Shown: positions 26,163 to 35,046 of the stretch, piece after piece
Position numbering within the stretch: position 1 is the stretch's first letter
Layout of the letters: each line of letters opens with the position of its first letter
Assembly (NCBI RefSeq): GCF_000717345.1
Contig: NZ_JNZA01000030.1
Location: forward strand, 1 to 64,000
Source: Streptomyces lydicus
GTDB taxonomy: Bacteria > Actinomycetota > Actinomycetes > Streptomycetales > Streptomycetaceae
DNA: 64,000 bases
Direction of reading: 5' to 3'
Translations under genes and position numbers: made by a program
The notes under the pieces: generated by a model
The model's input: only the letters and a program-made list of their open reading frames with translations
Database searches by the model: none
Told to the model about the DNA's origin: nothing

Positions 26163-29100
26163 ATGGCCTCGAACACGCCATCGTCCATCAGCCCGTCCCG
26201 CGTCGAATCCCTCAGGGAGGCACTGGCCTCCCGCGTCGTCGTCGCCGACGGAGCGATGGGCACCATGCTGCAGGCCCAGGACCCGACCATGGAGGACTTC
26301 CAGCAGCTGGAGGGCTGCAACGAGATCCTCAACGTCACCCGGCCCGACATCGTCCGTTCCGTGCACGAGGAGTACTTCGCGGTCGGCGTCGACTGCGTCG
26401 AGACCAACACCTTCGGCGCGAACTTCGCCGCACTGGCGGAGTACGACATCCCCGAGCGCGTCTTCGAGCTGTCGGAGTCCGGCGCCCGGATCGCCCGCGA
26501 GGTCGCCGACGAGTTCACCGCCTCCACCGGACAGCAGCGCTACGTGCTCGGCTCCATGGGCCCCGGCACCAAGCTGCCCACCCTGGGCCACGCCCCCTTC
26601 GTCACGCTGCGCGACGCCTACCAGCAGAACGCCGAGGGCATGATCGCCGGCGGCGCCGACGCGCTGCTGGTGGAGACCACCCAGGACCTGCTGCAGACCA
26701 AGGCCGCCATCCTCGGCGCCCGCCGCGCCCTGAAAGCCACCGGCACCGACCTCCCGGTGATCTGCTCGGTCACCGTCGAGACCACCGGCACCATGCTGCT
26801 CGGCTCCGAGATCGGCGCCGCCCTCACGGCCCTGGAGCCGCTGGGCATCGACATGATCGGCCTGAACTGCGCCACCGGCCCGGCCGAGATGAGCGAGCAC
26901 CTGCGCTACCTCGCCCGCAACTCCCGCATCCCGCTGGCCTGCATGCCCAACGCGGGCCTGCCGGTGCTGGGCAAGGACGGCGCGCACTACCCCCTGACCC
27001 CCGGCGAGCTGGCCGACGCGCAGGAGACCTTCGTCGCCGAGTACGGCCTCTCCCTGGTCGGCGGCTGCTGCGGTACGACGCCGGAGCACCTGCGCCAGGT
27101 CGTCGAGCGGGTCCGCGGCGCCGTCCCGGCCGAGCGCAACCCCCGCCCCGAGCCGGGCGCCGCCTCGCTCTACCAGACCGTGCCGTTCCGCCAGGACACC
27201 TCCTACCTGGCCATCGGCGAGCGGACCAACGCCAACGGCTCGAAGAAGTTCCGCGAGGCGATGCTGGAGGGCCGCTGGGACGACTGTGTGGAGATGGCCC
27301 GCGACCAGATCCGCGAGGGCGCCCACATGCTCGACCTGTGCGTCGACTACGTCGGCCGGGACGGCGTCACCGACATGGAGGAGCTGGCGGGCCGCTTCGC
27401 CACCGCCTCCACCCTGCCCATCGTCCTGGACTCCACCGAGCTGGACGTGATCCGGGCCGGCCTGGAGAAGCTCGGCGGCCGGGCCGTCATCAACTCCGTC
27501 AACTACGAGGACGGCGACGGCCCCGAGTCCCGCTTCGCGAAGGTCACCGCGCTGGCGGCCGAGCACGGCGCCGCGCTCATCGCGCTCACCATCGACGAGG
27601 AGGGCCAGGCCCGCTCCGTCGAGCACAAGGTGGCCGTGGCCGAGCGGCTGATCGCCGACCTGACCGGCAACTGGGGCATCCATGAGTCGGACATCCTCAT
27701 CGACTGTCTGACCTTCACCATCTGCACCGGCCAGGAGGAGTCCCGCAAGGACGGCGTCAACACCATCGAGGCCATCCGGGAGCTGAAGAGGCGTCACCCC
27801 GACGTCCAGACCACCCTCGGCCTGTCGAACATCTCCTTCGGCCTCAACCCGGCCGCCCGCATCGTCCTCAACTCCGTCTTCCTGGACGAGTGCGTCAAGG
27901 CCGGCCTGGACTCGGCCATCGTGCACGCCTCGAAGATCCTGCCGATCGCCCGGCTGGAGGAGGAAGAGGTCAAGGCCGCCCTCGACCTCATCCACGACCG
28001 CCGCAGCGAGGGCTACGACCCGCTGCAGAAGCTGATGGAGCTGTTCGAGGGCGCCACCGCCAAGTCGCTGAAGGCCGGCCGGGCCGAGGAACTGCTCGCG
28101 CTGCCGCTGGAGGAGCGGCTCCGGCGGCGCATCATCGATGGTGAGAAGAACGGCCTGGAAGCCGACCTCGACGAGGCGCTCCAGGAGCGCCCCGCCCTCG
28201 ACATCGTCAACGACACCCTCCTGGAGGGCATGAAGGTCGTCGGCGAGCTGTTCGGATCCGGCCAGATGCAGCTGCCGTTCGTGCTCCAGTCCGCCGAGGT
28301 GATGAAGACCGCGGTGGCCTACCTGGAGCCGCACATGGAGAAGTCCGACGACGAGGGCAAGGGCACGATCGTGCTGGCCACCGTCCGCGGCGACGTCCAC
28401 GACATCGGCAAGAACCTCGTCGACATCATCCTGTCCAACAACGGCTACAACGTCGTCAACCTCGGCATCAAGCAGCCGGTCTCGGCCATCCTCGAAGCCG
28501 CCGAGGAGCACCGCGCCGACGTCATCGGCATGTCCGGCCTCCTGGTCAAGTCCACGGTGATCATGAAGGAGAACCTGGAGGAGCTCAACCAGCGCAAGAT
28601 GGCCGCCGACTTCCCGGTGATCCTGGGCGGCGCCGCCCTCACCCGCGCGTACGTCGAGCAGGACCTGCACGAGATCTACGAGGGCGAGGTCCGCTACGCC
28701 CGCGACGCGTTCGAGGGCCTGCGCCTGATGGACGCGCTGATCGCCGTCAAGCGCGGGGTGCCCGGCGCCACCCTCCCCGAGCTCAAGCAGCGCCGGGTGC
28801 CCAAGCGGGACACCGCGGCGCTGGAGGTCGAGGAGCCCGAGGGCGCGGTGCGCTCGGACGTCGCGACCGACAACCCGGTGCCCGCCCCGCCGTTCTGGGG
28901 CACCCGGGTCGTCAAGGGCATCCAGCTCGCGGACTACGCGTCCTGGCTGGACGAGGGCGCGCTGTTCAAGGGCCAGTGGGGCCTCAAGCAGGCGCGCACC
29001 GGCGAGGGCCCGACGTACGAGGAGCTGGTGGAGACCGAGGGCCGCCCCCGGCTGCGCGGCTGGCTCGACAAGCTCCAGACCGAGAACCTCCTGGAAGCCG

Positions 29101-29672
29101 CCGTGGTGTACGGCTACTTCCCCTGCGTGTCCAAGGGCGAGGACCTGATCCTGCTGCACGAGGACGGCACCGAGCGCACCCGCTTCACCTTCCCGCGGCA
29201 GCGCCGTGGCCGGCGGCTGTGCCTGGCGGACTACTTCCGCCCGGAGGAGTCCGGCGAGCGGGACGTGGTCGGCCTCCAGGTCGTCACCGTCGGCTCCCGG
29301 ATCGGCGAGGCCACCGCCGAGCTCTTCGAGGCCAACTCCTACCGCGACTACCTCGAACTGCACGGCCTGTCCGTGCAGTTGGCCGAGGCGCTGGCCGAGT
29401 ACTGGCACGCCCGGGTCCGCGCGGAGCTGGGCTTCGGCGGCGAGGACCCCGACGACGTCGAGGACATGTTCGCGCTCAAGTACCGCGGCGCGCGCTTCTC
29501 GCTGGGCTACGGCGCCTGCCCCGACCTGGAGGACCGCGCCAAGATCGCCGACCTGCTCCAGCCGGAGCGGATCGGCGTCCAGCTCTCCGAGGAGTTCCAG
29601 CTGCACCCGGAGCAGTCCACCGACGCCATCGTCATCCACCACCCCGAGGCGAAGTACTTCAACGCGAGGTAA
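26163..29672 (+). CDS. metH: Cobalamin-dependent methionine synthase
   Basis: This 1169-aa enzyme moves a methyl group from 5-methyltetrahydrofolate via methylcobalamin to homocysteine. All modules are present in order: homocysteine domain (VVVADGAMGTML near 20; zinc ligands Cys236, Cys302 and Cys303), pterin domain (AIGERTNANGSKKF near 355), cap and B12 domain with the cobalt-ligand His746 in DVHDIGKN, and the SAM-dependent reactivation domain (near 950-1169, with YRGARFSLGYGACPDLEDRA). GGGAGCACC is the ribosome site. The 260-bp leader is hairpin-rich but I could not fit a cobalamin riboswitch to it. A strong hairpin follows the stop. Confidence 0.97.
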   Translation: MASNTPSSISPSRVESLREALASRVVVADGAMGTMLQAQDPTMEDFQQLEGCNEILNVTRPDIVRSVHEEYFAVGVDCVETNTFGANFAALAEYDIPERVFELSESGARIAREVADEFTASTGQQRYVLGSMGPGTKLPTLGHAPFVTLRDAYQQNAEGMIAGGADALLVETTQDLLQTKAAILGARRALKATGTDLPVICSVTVETTGTMLLGSEIGAALTALEPLGIDMIGLNCATGPAEMSEHLRYLARNSRIPLACMPNAGLPVLGKDGAHYPLTPGELADAQETFVAEYGLSLVGGCCGTTPEHLRQVVERVRGAVPAERNPRPEPGAASLYQTVPFRQDTSYLAIGERTNANGSKKFREAMLEGRWDDCVEMARDQIREGAHMLDLCVDYVGRDGVTDMEELAGRFATASTLPIVLDSTELDVIRAGLEKLGGRAVINSVNYEDGDGPESRFAKVTALAAEHGAALIALTIDEEGQARSVEHKVAVAERLIADLTGNWGIHESDILIDCLTFTICTGQEESRKDGVNTIEAIRELKRRHPDVQTTLGLSNISFGLNPAARIVLNSVFLDECVKAGLDSAIVHASKILPIARLEEEEVKAALDLIHDRRSEGYDPLQKLMELFEGATAKSLKAGRAEELLALPLEERLRRRIIDGEKNGLEADLDEALQERPALDIVNDTLLEGMKVVGELFGSGQMQLPFVLQSAEVMKTAVAYLEPHMEKSDDEGKGTIVLATVRGDVHDIGKNLVDIILSNNGYNVVNLGIKQPVSAILEAAEEHRADVIGMSGLLVKSTVIMKENLEELNQRKMAADFPVILGGAALTRAYVEQDLHEIYEGEVRYARDAFEGLRLMDALIAVKRGVPGATLPELKQRRVPKRDTAALEVEEPEGAVRSDVATDNPVPAPPFWGTRVVKGIQLADYASWLDEGALFKGQWGLKQARTGEGPTYEELVETEGRPRLRGWLDKLQTENLLEAAVVYGYFPCVSKGEDLILLHEDGTERTRFTFPRQRRGRRLCLADYFRPEESGERDVVGLQVVTVGSRIGEATAELFEANSYRDYLELHGLSVQLAEALAEYWHARVRAELGFGGEDPDDVEDMFALKYRGARFSLGYGACPDLEDRAKIADLLQPERIGVQLSEEFQLHPEQSTDAIVIHHPEAKYFNAR

Positions 29673-29682
29673 CCCGCCGTAA

Positions 29683-29728
29683 GCAGGTCAGGGCCGTTCG
29701 GAGCAGCTTCCGTGCGGCCCTGACCTGC
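29683..29728 (+). terminator. Terminator after metH
   Basis: A perfect 14-bp stem (GCAGGTCAGGGCCG at 29683-29696 with 29715-29728) and an 18-nt loop start 10 bp past the metH stop. Confidence 0.8.
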
Positions 29729-29778
29729 GCCACCGCGCTTTTCACCGCGCACCGTCGTACACTGGTCGGTCCGGTAGT

Positions 29779-29816
29779 GGCCGGTCGTGTCCCCCAGCCG
29801 GGGATGGCGACCGGCC
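29779..29816 (+). promoter_or_regulatory. Leader hairpin before the HAD gene
   Basis: GGCCGGTCG (29779-29787) pairs with CGACCGGCC (29808-29816), followed by CTTTCGTCCC. It sits 40 bp before the start codon of the HAD gene and may be a second terminator or a leader structure. Confidence 0.35.
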
Positions 29817-29856
29817 CTTTCGTCCCTTCGGGGACAGTCGCAGTGGAGGTGGATGG

Positions 29857-30570
29857 ATGACCAGCAGCATCCCCGCGATCGGCACCCGAACGGCCGACGG
29901 CGCGACCCTCCAGGCGGTCTTCCTCGACCTCGACGGCACGCTCGTCGACACCGAGGGGTTCTGGTGGGAGGCCGAGGCCGAGGTGTTCGCCGGCCTCGGG
30001 CACATCCTGGACGACGCGCACCGCGAGGTGGTGGTCGGCGGCCCGATGTCGCGCAGCGCCAACTACCTGATCCAGGTCACCGGCGTGGACATCAGCCTGC
30101 CCGAGCTCAGCGTGCTGCTCAACGCCGCCTTCCTGGCCCGCATCCGGCGCGGCGTCCCGCTGATGCCGGGCGCCCGCAGGCTGCTGGCCGAGCTGGCCGC
30201 CCACGAGGTGCCCACCGCCCTGGTCTCCGCCTCGCACCGCGCCGTCGTCGACCAGATGCTCCACTCGCTCGGCCCGGAGCACTTCCGGCTGACCCTGGCG
30301 GGCGACGACCTGGTGCGCACCAAGCCGCACCCCGACCCGTACCTGACCGCCGCGGCGCGCCTGGGGGCGGCCCCGGAGCGCTGCGCCGTCGTCGAGGACA
30401 CCCTGACCGGGGTGACGGCGGGTGAGGCGGCGGGCTGCCCGGTCGTCGCGGTGCCCTCGGTGACGCCGATCCCGCCGGCGGCGGGCCGGACGGTCGTCCG
30501 CTCGCTGGAAGAAGTGGATCTGCCATTTCTCCGGTCGCTCATCACGGAAAGCCGCGGCGGCGTGCACTGA
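29857..30570 (+). CDS. HAD-superfamily hydrolase (phosphatase/phosphomutase type)
   Basis: A 237-aa haloacid-dehalogenase-like protein. Motif I is FLDLDGTLVDT with nucleophile Asp24 and acid/base Asp26; a helical cap (about 35-105) follows; motif II is ALVSAS, motif III the lysine in RTKPHPDPY, and motif IV VVEDTLTG. This is the beta-phosphoglucomutase/phosphoglycolate phosphatase-like group, acting on small phosphorylated metabolites. GTGGAGGTGG is the ribosome site. It lies directly downstream of metH but behind a strong terminator. The substrate is unknown. Confidence 0.88.
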   Translation: MTSSIPAIGTRTADGATLQAVFLDLDGTLVDTEGFWWEAEAEVFAGLGHILDDAHREVVVGGPMSRSANYLIQVTGVDISLPELSVLLNAAFLARIRRGVPLMPGARRLLAELAAHEVPTALVSASHRAVVDQMLHSLGPEHFRLTLAGDDLVRTKPHPDPYLTAAARLGAAPERCAVVEDTLTGVTAGEAAGCPVVAVPSVTPIPPAAGRTVVRSLEEVDLPFLRSLITESRGGVH

Positions 30571-30932
30571 GCGTATCGCGGGGAAAGCCGACGAAACTGT
30601 GCGGAACGGGCCGCTCATTTTCCGTGACGAATGCGCTGACTGAATAGCCGCATCGCCGCGGGCCCGCAAATGCGTGACGTTTCTCACGTGCCGGGCCGTC
30701 GACAGCGGACCCGACAGCTGTTCCGGAGGCTGTCTTCGGGGGTTTCTACGGGGGTAAGTGTCCGGATTGGTGGAGCAACGCGCGAATCGTTCCGCCGTCC
30801 GGATATCGATCACGCCGTCGTGGCTATCCGGTACCCATATCGCTGCAACTCCTTTGTGTCCCAGCGCGGCTGGCCGTTCCTACTAATGTCGACGCGAGCA
30901 ACACCTCTGCGCTGATAAGGAACCTGTCGACG
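30571..30932. other. Intergenic region with two inverted repeats
   Basis: This 362-bp gap, less GC-rich than its surroundings, precedes the tandem solute-binding genes. It contains CCGGATA (30799-30805) / TATCCGG (30825-30831) and the shorter CGTGA (30673-30677) / TCACG (30684-30688). Either could be an operator. I see no gene and no convincing -10/-35 pair. Confidence 0.5.
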
Positions 30933-32540
30933 ATGAATCGCAAGACCCTGGTGCTGCCGGCGCTGGCCGGTCTCCTTGCCCCCGTGCTCGCTGCCTGTGG
31001 CAGCTCGGACGGCGCGGGCGACGGTGGCGATCCGATCGTCGTGGGGGTGGCCACCCACATCGAGGCCACCAAGGCGGCGCCCGCCCCCCTCGACCCGGCC
31101 CAGGCGTACGACGTCGACGCGTGGAACGTCCTGCGTGCCACGCTCCAGACGCTGATGCGGCTGCCGCGCAGCGGGACCGCGCCGGTGCCGGAGGCGGCCG
31201 AGTCCTGCGGGTTCCGCGACACCCAGAACGAGCAGTACCGCTGCACCCTGCGCAGCGGCCTGAAGTTCTCGAACGGGCACGCCCTGACGGCGCAGGACGT
31301 CAAGTTCTCCATCGAGCGCATGCAGACCATCAACAACACCAACGGCCCGGTGTCGCTGCTCGACGACATCGACAAGGTCGAGACGCCCAGCGACACCGAG
31401 GTGGTCTTCCACCTCAGCAAGCCGGACGCCACCTTCCCGCAGAAGCTCACCACGCCCGCCGCGGCCATCGTCGACTCCCAGGTGTACCCCAAGAGCCGCC
31501 TCTACAGCGGCTTCGACGTGGTCGGCTCCGGCCCGTACACCGTCAAGACCGAGCGCAGCAGCAACCGCATCACCAAGGCGGTCTTCACCAAGAACCCGGA
31601 CTACAAGGGCGGGGAGAAGGCGCAGAACGACAAGATCGAGATGCGCTTCTTCGACGACTCCGACTCCGTCGAGAAGGCGCTGCGCAAGGGCGACGTCGAC
31701 CTGATGAACCGTGGCCTGGCGCCCGATCAGGTCAAGGGCCTGGAGAACGCGCGCAACAACCACATCGCCCTCCAGGAGATGCCCGGCCAGGAGATCCGCT
31801 ACCTGGCCTTCAACACCAAGGACCCGGCCGTCTCCAACAAGGCCGTGCGGCAGGCGATGGCGCAGATCATCAACCGCTCGGACCTGGTGCGCAACGTCTA
31901 CTCCTACACCGGCGACCCGCTCTTCTCGATGGTCCCCACCGGCCTCACCGGCCACATCAACTCGTTCTTCAACAAGTACGGGAACCCCAGCGTCGCGACC
32001 GCCCGCAAGACCCTGCAGGCCGCGAACATCACCACCCCGGTGAAGTTCACCCTCGCCTACACCACGAACCACTACGGCTCCAGCACCGTCAAGGAGGTCC
32101 GCGCGCTGCAGAGCCAGCTCAACGCGACCAAGCTCTTCGACGTGCGCCTCAAGGGCGTGCCCAGCTGGCAGCAGTACCGCGACGACTCCCTCGCCGGCAA
32201 GTACACCGTCTACAACATGGGCTGGTTCCCCGACATCCCGGACGCCGACAACTACATCGCACCGTTCATCGGCAAGCAGAACTTCCTCGGCTCCCCGTAC
32301 CGCAACGGCAAGATCGAGTCGCAGCTCATCCCGTCCAGCCGCCAGCAGTCCGACCGCAACGCCGCGGCCGCCGACTTCAAGCAGGCGCAGGACATCATCG
32401 CCGACGACGTGCCGCTCCTCCCGCTGTGGCAGGGCAAGCAGTACGTCGCCGCCCGCGACGACATCACCGGCGTCGAGTGGGCCCTCAACTCCTCGTCGGG
32501 GCTGCAGATCTGGGAGCTCGGCCGCGGCGTCGCCGACTGA
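30933..32540 (+). CDS. Family-5 extracellular solute-binding lipoprotein, copy 1
   Basis: A 535-aa secreted lipoprotein (lipobox VLAAC, lipidated Cys22) of the SBP family 5 (peptide, nickel or oligosaccharide importers). Family landmarks include YRCTLRSGLKFSNG, LTAQDVKFSIERM, GSGPYTV, IRYLAFNTKDPAVSNKAVRQAMA and, near the end, WFPDIPDADNYIAPF. No permease or ATPase gene lies nearby, so it must work with a system encoded elsewhere or as a sensor. A paralogue follows 91 bp downstream. The ligand cannot be inferred; the family most often binds peptides. Confidence 0.92.
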   Translation: MNRKTLVLPALAGLLAPVLAACGSSDGAGDGGDPIVVGVATHIEATKAAPAPLDPAQAYDVDAWNVLRATLQTLMRLPRSGTAPVPEAAESCGFRDTQNEQYRCTLRSGLKFSNGHALTAQDVKFSIERMQTINNTNGPVSLLDDIDKVETPSDTEVVFHLSKPDATFPQKLTTPAAAIVDSQVYPKSRLYSGFDVVGSGPYTVKTERSSNRITKAVFTKNPDYKGGEKAQNDKIEMRFFDDSDSVEKALRKGDVDLMNRGLAPDQVKGLENARNNHIALQEMPGQEIRYLAFNTKDPAVSNKAVRQAMAQIINRSDLVRNVYSYTGDPLFSMVPTGLTGHINSFFNKYGNPSVATARKTLQAANITTPVKFTLAYTTNHYGSSTVKEVRALQSQLNATKLFDVRLKGVPSWQQYRDDSLAGKYTVYNMGWFPDIPDADNYIAPFIGKQNFLGSPYRNGKIESQLIPSSRQQSDRNAAAADFKQAQDIIADDVPLLPLWQGKQYVAARDDITGVEWALNSSSGLQIWELGRGVAD

Positions 32541-32631
32541 GCGTGCGTACCACCCCGCCACACCTCTCCACTCCGCCGCGGCGTTCGTACCGCGGCCCGA
32601 CAGGCACCACCCAGATCGTGAGGACCGTTCA

Positions 32632-34230
32632 GTGAGGAAGCGTGACCAGTGGCTGGCCGCCCCGATCGGAGCAGGGCTGACCACAGCCCTGCTCGCGGTC
32701 GCCGGGTGCGGCACGGACGACTCGGGAGCTGCCGGCCGCGGTGAACCCGTGGTCATGGGAATGACGGACAAGGTCGTGGCCACCGACCCCGCAGCCGGTT
32801 ACGACCCCGGGTCCTGGCTGCTGTTCAACAACGTCTTCCAGTCGCTGTTGAGCTTCCCCAAGGGCGGCAACACGCCCGAGCCGGAGGCCGCCAAGAGCTG
32901 CTCGTTCACCGACGCGGACAGCAAGGTCTACCGCTGCACTCTCAAGGCCGGCCTCACCTTCAGCAACGGTGACGCGCTGACCTCGAAGGACGTCAAGTTC
33001 TCCTTCGACCGCACGCAGCGCATCAAGGACAAGAACGGCCCCTCCGTGATGTTCTCCGCGCTGGAGAACGTCGAGACGCCGGACGCCAAGACCGTGGTCT
33101 TCCACCTGAAGACGCCGGACGCCACCTTCCCCATGAAGATCGCCTCGGGCGCCGGCTCCATCGTCGACCACACCCAGTACCCCGCCGACCGGCTGCGCAC
33201 CGACGGCAAGGCCATCGGCTCCGGTGTCTACACGCTCAAGGAGTACGGCACCGACCAGGCCGTCTTCGCCGTCAACGACACCTACAAGGGCCCCGCCAAG
33301 GTCAAGAACTCCGGTATGACCGTGAAGTTCTTCCACAGCAGCGACAAGCTCAAGAAGGCCGTCGAGGGCGGCGACGTCGACCTGGCCTACCGCGGCCTGG
33401 CCATGAAGGACATCGCCCACCTCGACAACGCCTCGCTGCGCCAGCAGCACGGCACCCAGGTCATCGAGGGCGGCAGCGCCGAGGTCATGCACCTGGTCTT
33501 CAACCTCAAGGACCCGGTCGCCGGCAAGCTGGGCGTCCGCAAGGCGATCGCGTACCTCCTGGACCGCTCCACCCTCGTCCGGGACGTCTACCAGCGCACC
33601 GCCGAACCGCTGTACTCGGTCGTCCCCGCCGGCATCACCGGCCACAACACCGCCTTCTTCAACACCTACGGCGACCGCCCGCAGCCCGACAAGGCGAAGC
33701 AGGCGCTGCGCTCCGCGGGCCTGGAGGGCAAGGTGCCGCTGACGCTGTGGGCCACCCCCGACCGGTTCGGCCCGGGCACCGTCCCGGCCTTCCAGGAGAT
33801 CGCCCAACAGCTCAACGCCAGCGGCCTGTTCGACGCCAAGGTGCGCTCGGTGCCCACCGAGGAGTACGACAAGGGCGTGGCCGCCGGCCGGTTCGGCGTG
33901 TACGTCAAGGGCTGGGTCCCCGACTACCCGGACCCCGACAACTTCACCCAGCCGTTCTTCGGCAAGGACAGCGTGCTGTCCAACCACTACACCTCACAGG
34001 CCATCACCGGGCGGCTGCTGCCCAAGACGGCCGACCAGCAGGACCGCGGCGCCACCAAGGGCGCCTTCCGGGAGCTGCAGGACATCGTCGCCAAGGACGT
34101 GCCGGTCATCCCGATCTGGCAGGGCAAGCAGTACGCGGTGGCCCGCGACGGCGTCTCCGGCCTGGAATGGACGCTGGACGCCTCGACCGTCTTCCGGTTC
34201 TGGGAGATCAGCAAGGCGGCCGACGCCTGA
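32632..34230 (+). CDS. Family-5 extracellular solute-binding lipoprotein, copy 2
   Basis: A 532-aa paralogue of the preceding gene with its own lipobox (AVAGC, Cys26). The two share the architecture and many motifs (LxFSNGxALT, DVKFS, VVFHL, PDATFP, YxVAR at the C-terminus) but differ in most ligand-facing stretches, so they may bind different compounds. The start is GTG with GAGGA upstream. The hairpin at 34247-34292 closes the unit, and no transporter membrane component follows. Confidence 0.92.
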   Translation: MRKRDQWLAAPIGAGLTTALLAVAGCGTDDSGAAGRGEPVVMGMTDKVVATDPAAGYDPGSWLLFNNVFQSLLSFPKGGNTPEPEAAKSCSFTDADSKVYRCTLKAGLTFSNGDALTSKDVKFSFDRTQRIKDKNGPSVMFSALENVETPDAKTVVFHLKTPDATFPMKIASGAGSIVDHTQYPADRLRTDGKAIGSGVYTLKEYGTDQAVFAVNDTYKGPAKVKNSGMTVKFFHSSDKLKKAVEGGDVDLAYRGLAMKDIAHLDNASLRQQHGTQVIEGGSAEVMHLVFNLKDPVAGKLGVRKAIAYLLDRSTLVRDVYQRTAEPLYSVVPAGITGHNTAFFNTYGDRPQPDKAKQALRSAGLEGKVPLTLWATPDRFGPGTVPAFQEIAQQLNASGLFDAKVRSVPTEEYDKGVAAGRFGVYVKGWVPDYPDPDNFTQPFFGKDSVLSNHYTSQAITGRLLPKTADQQDRGATKGAFRELQDIVAKDVPVIPIWQGKQYAVARDGVSGLEWTLDASTVFRFWEISKAADA

Positions 34231-34246
34231 CGGACGGCGCACACAT

Positions 34247-34292
34247 GACGGCGGGGCCGGCCCGGGACATCTCCCGGGCCGGCCCCGCCGTC
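34247..34292. terminator. Very strong bidirectional terminator
   Basis: A perfect 20-bp stem (34247-34266 with 34273-34292) and a 6-nt loop (ACATCT) lie between convergent genes, 17 bp past the second solute-binding gene. Confidence 0.85.
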
Positions 34293-34333
34293 GTCCGTGC
34301 GTGTGTACGGGCCCCTGAGGGCGCGTACGGCGG

Positions 34334-35005
34334 CTACTGGGCCCCCGGCCGCACCAGGCCGCTCTCGTAGGCGTACACCGCCGCCTGCACCCGGTCGCGC
34401 AGCCCCAGCTTCGTCAGCACGTGGCCCACATGCGTCTTGACCGTCGTCTCGCTCACGAACAGGTCCGCGGCGATCTCCGCGTTCGACAGTCCGCGCGCCA
34501 CCAGCTTGAGCACCTCCACCTCGCGCTCGGTGAGGGTGTGCAGGGTGTCCGGCACCGCCTCCTCGCCCGACGGCAGGTGCCCGGCGTACTTGTCCAGCAG
34601 ACGGCGGGTGATGCTCGGTGCCAGCATCGCCTCGCCGGCCGCCACCACCCGGATCGCCTGCACCAGCTCGTTGGCCGGCGCGTCCTTCAGCAGGAAGCCG
34701 CTGGCCCCGGCCCGCAGCGCCTCGACGACGTACTCGTCCAGGTCGAAGGTCGTCAGCACCAGCACCTTCGCCGGCCCGTCCTTGGCCGGACCGGTGATCT
34801 GCCGGGTCGCCTCCACCCCGTCCATCCGGGGCATGCGGATGTCCATCAGCACCACATCGGGCTGCAGCGCCCGCACCTGCTCCAGCGCCTGCAGGCCGTC
34901 ACCGGCCTCCCCGACGACGGCCAGGTCCTGCTCCGCCTCCAGAATCATCCGGAATCCCGTACGCAGCAGGGGCTGGTCGTCGACCAGCAGGACGCGGATG
35001 GCCAC
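34334..35005 (-). CDS. NarL/FixJ-family response regulator
   Basis: A 223-aa two-component response regulator: receiver domain (IRVLLVDDQPLLRTGFRM; phosphorylatable Asp in VVLMDIRMP; Thr in VLTTFD; Lys in LLKDAP) and a C-terminal LuxR-type helix-turn-helix (TLTEREVEVLKLVARGLSN then TTVKTHVGHVLTKLGL). GTG 35005 is chosen because AGGAGAG lies 5 nt upstream. No histidine kinase gene is adjacent on either side: downstream is a terminator and a convergent gene, upstream the RecB-like gene. It is therefore an orphan regulator here. Confidence 0.92.
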   Translation of the reverse strand: MAIRVLLVDDQPLLRTGFRMILEAEQDLAVVGEAGDGLQALEQVRALQPDVVLMDIRMPRMDGVEATRQITGPAKDGPAKVLVLTTFDLDEYVVEALRAGASGFLLKDAPANELVQAIRVVAAGEAMLAPSITRRLLDKYAGHLPSGEEAVPDTLHTLTEREVEVLKLVARGLSNAEIAADLFVSETTVKTHVGHVLTKLGLRDRVQAAVYAYESGLVRPGAQ

Positions 35006-35046
35006 GAGCTCTCCTTCGTTACGCCCGTTCGATACGCCCGGACAGG

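Noticed and set aside
26091..29642. An open frame of nearly 1200 codons antisense to metH, and similar long antisense frames over many genes
   Set aside because: In very GC-rich DNA the frame opposite a real gene often stays open. These show no family-like sequence, while the sense strand encodes a complete known protein.
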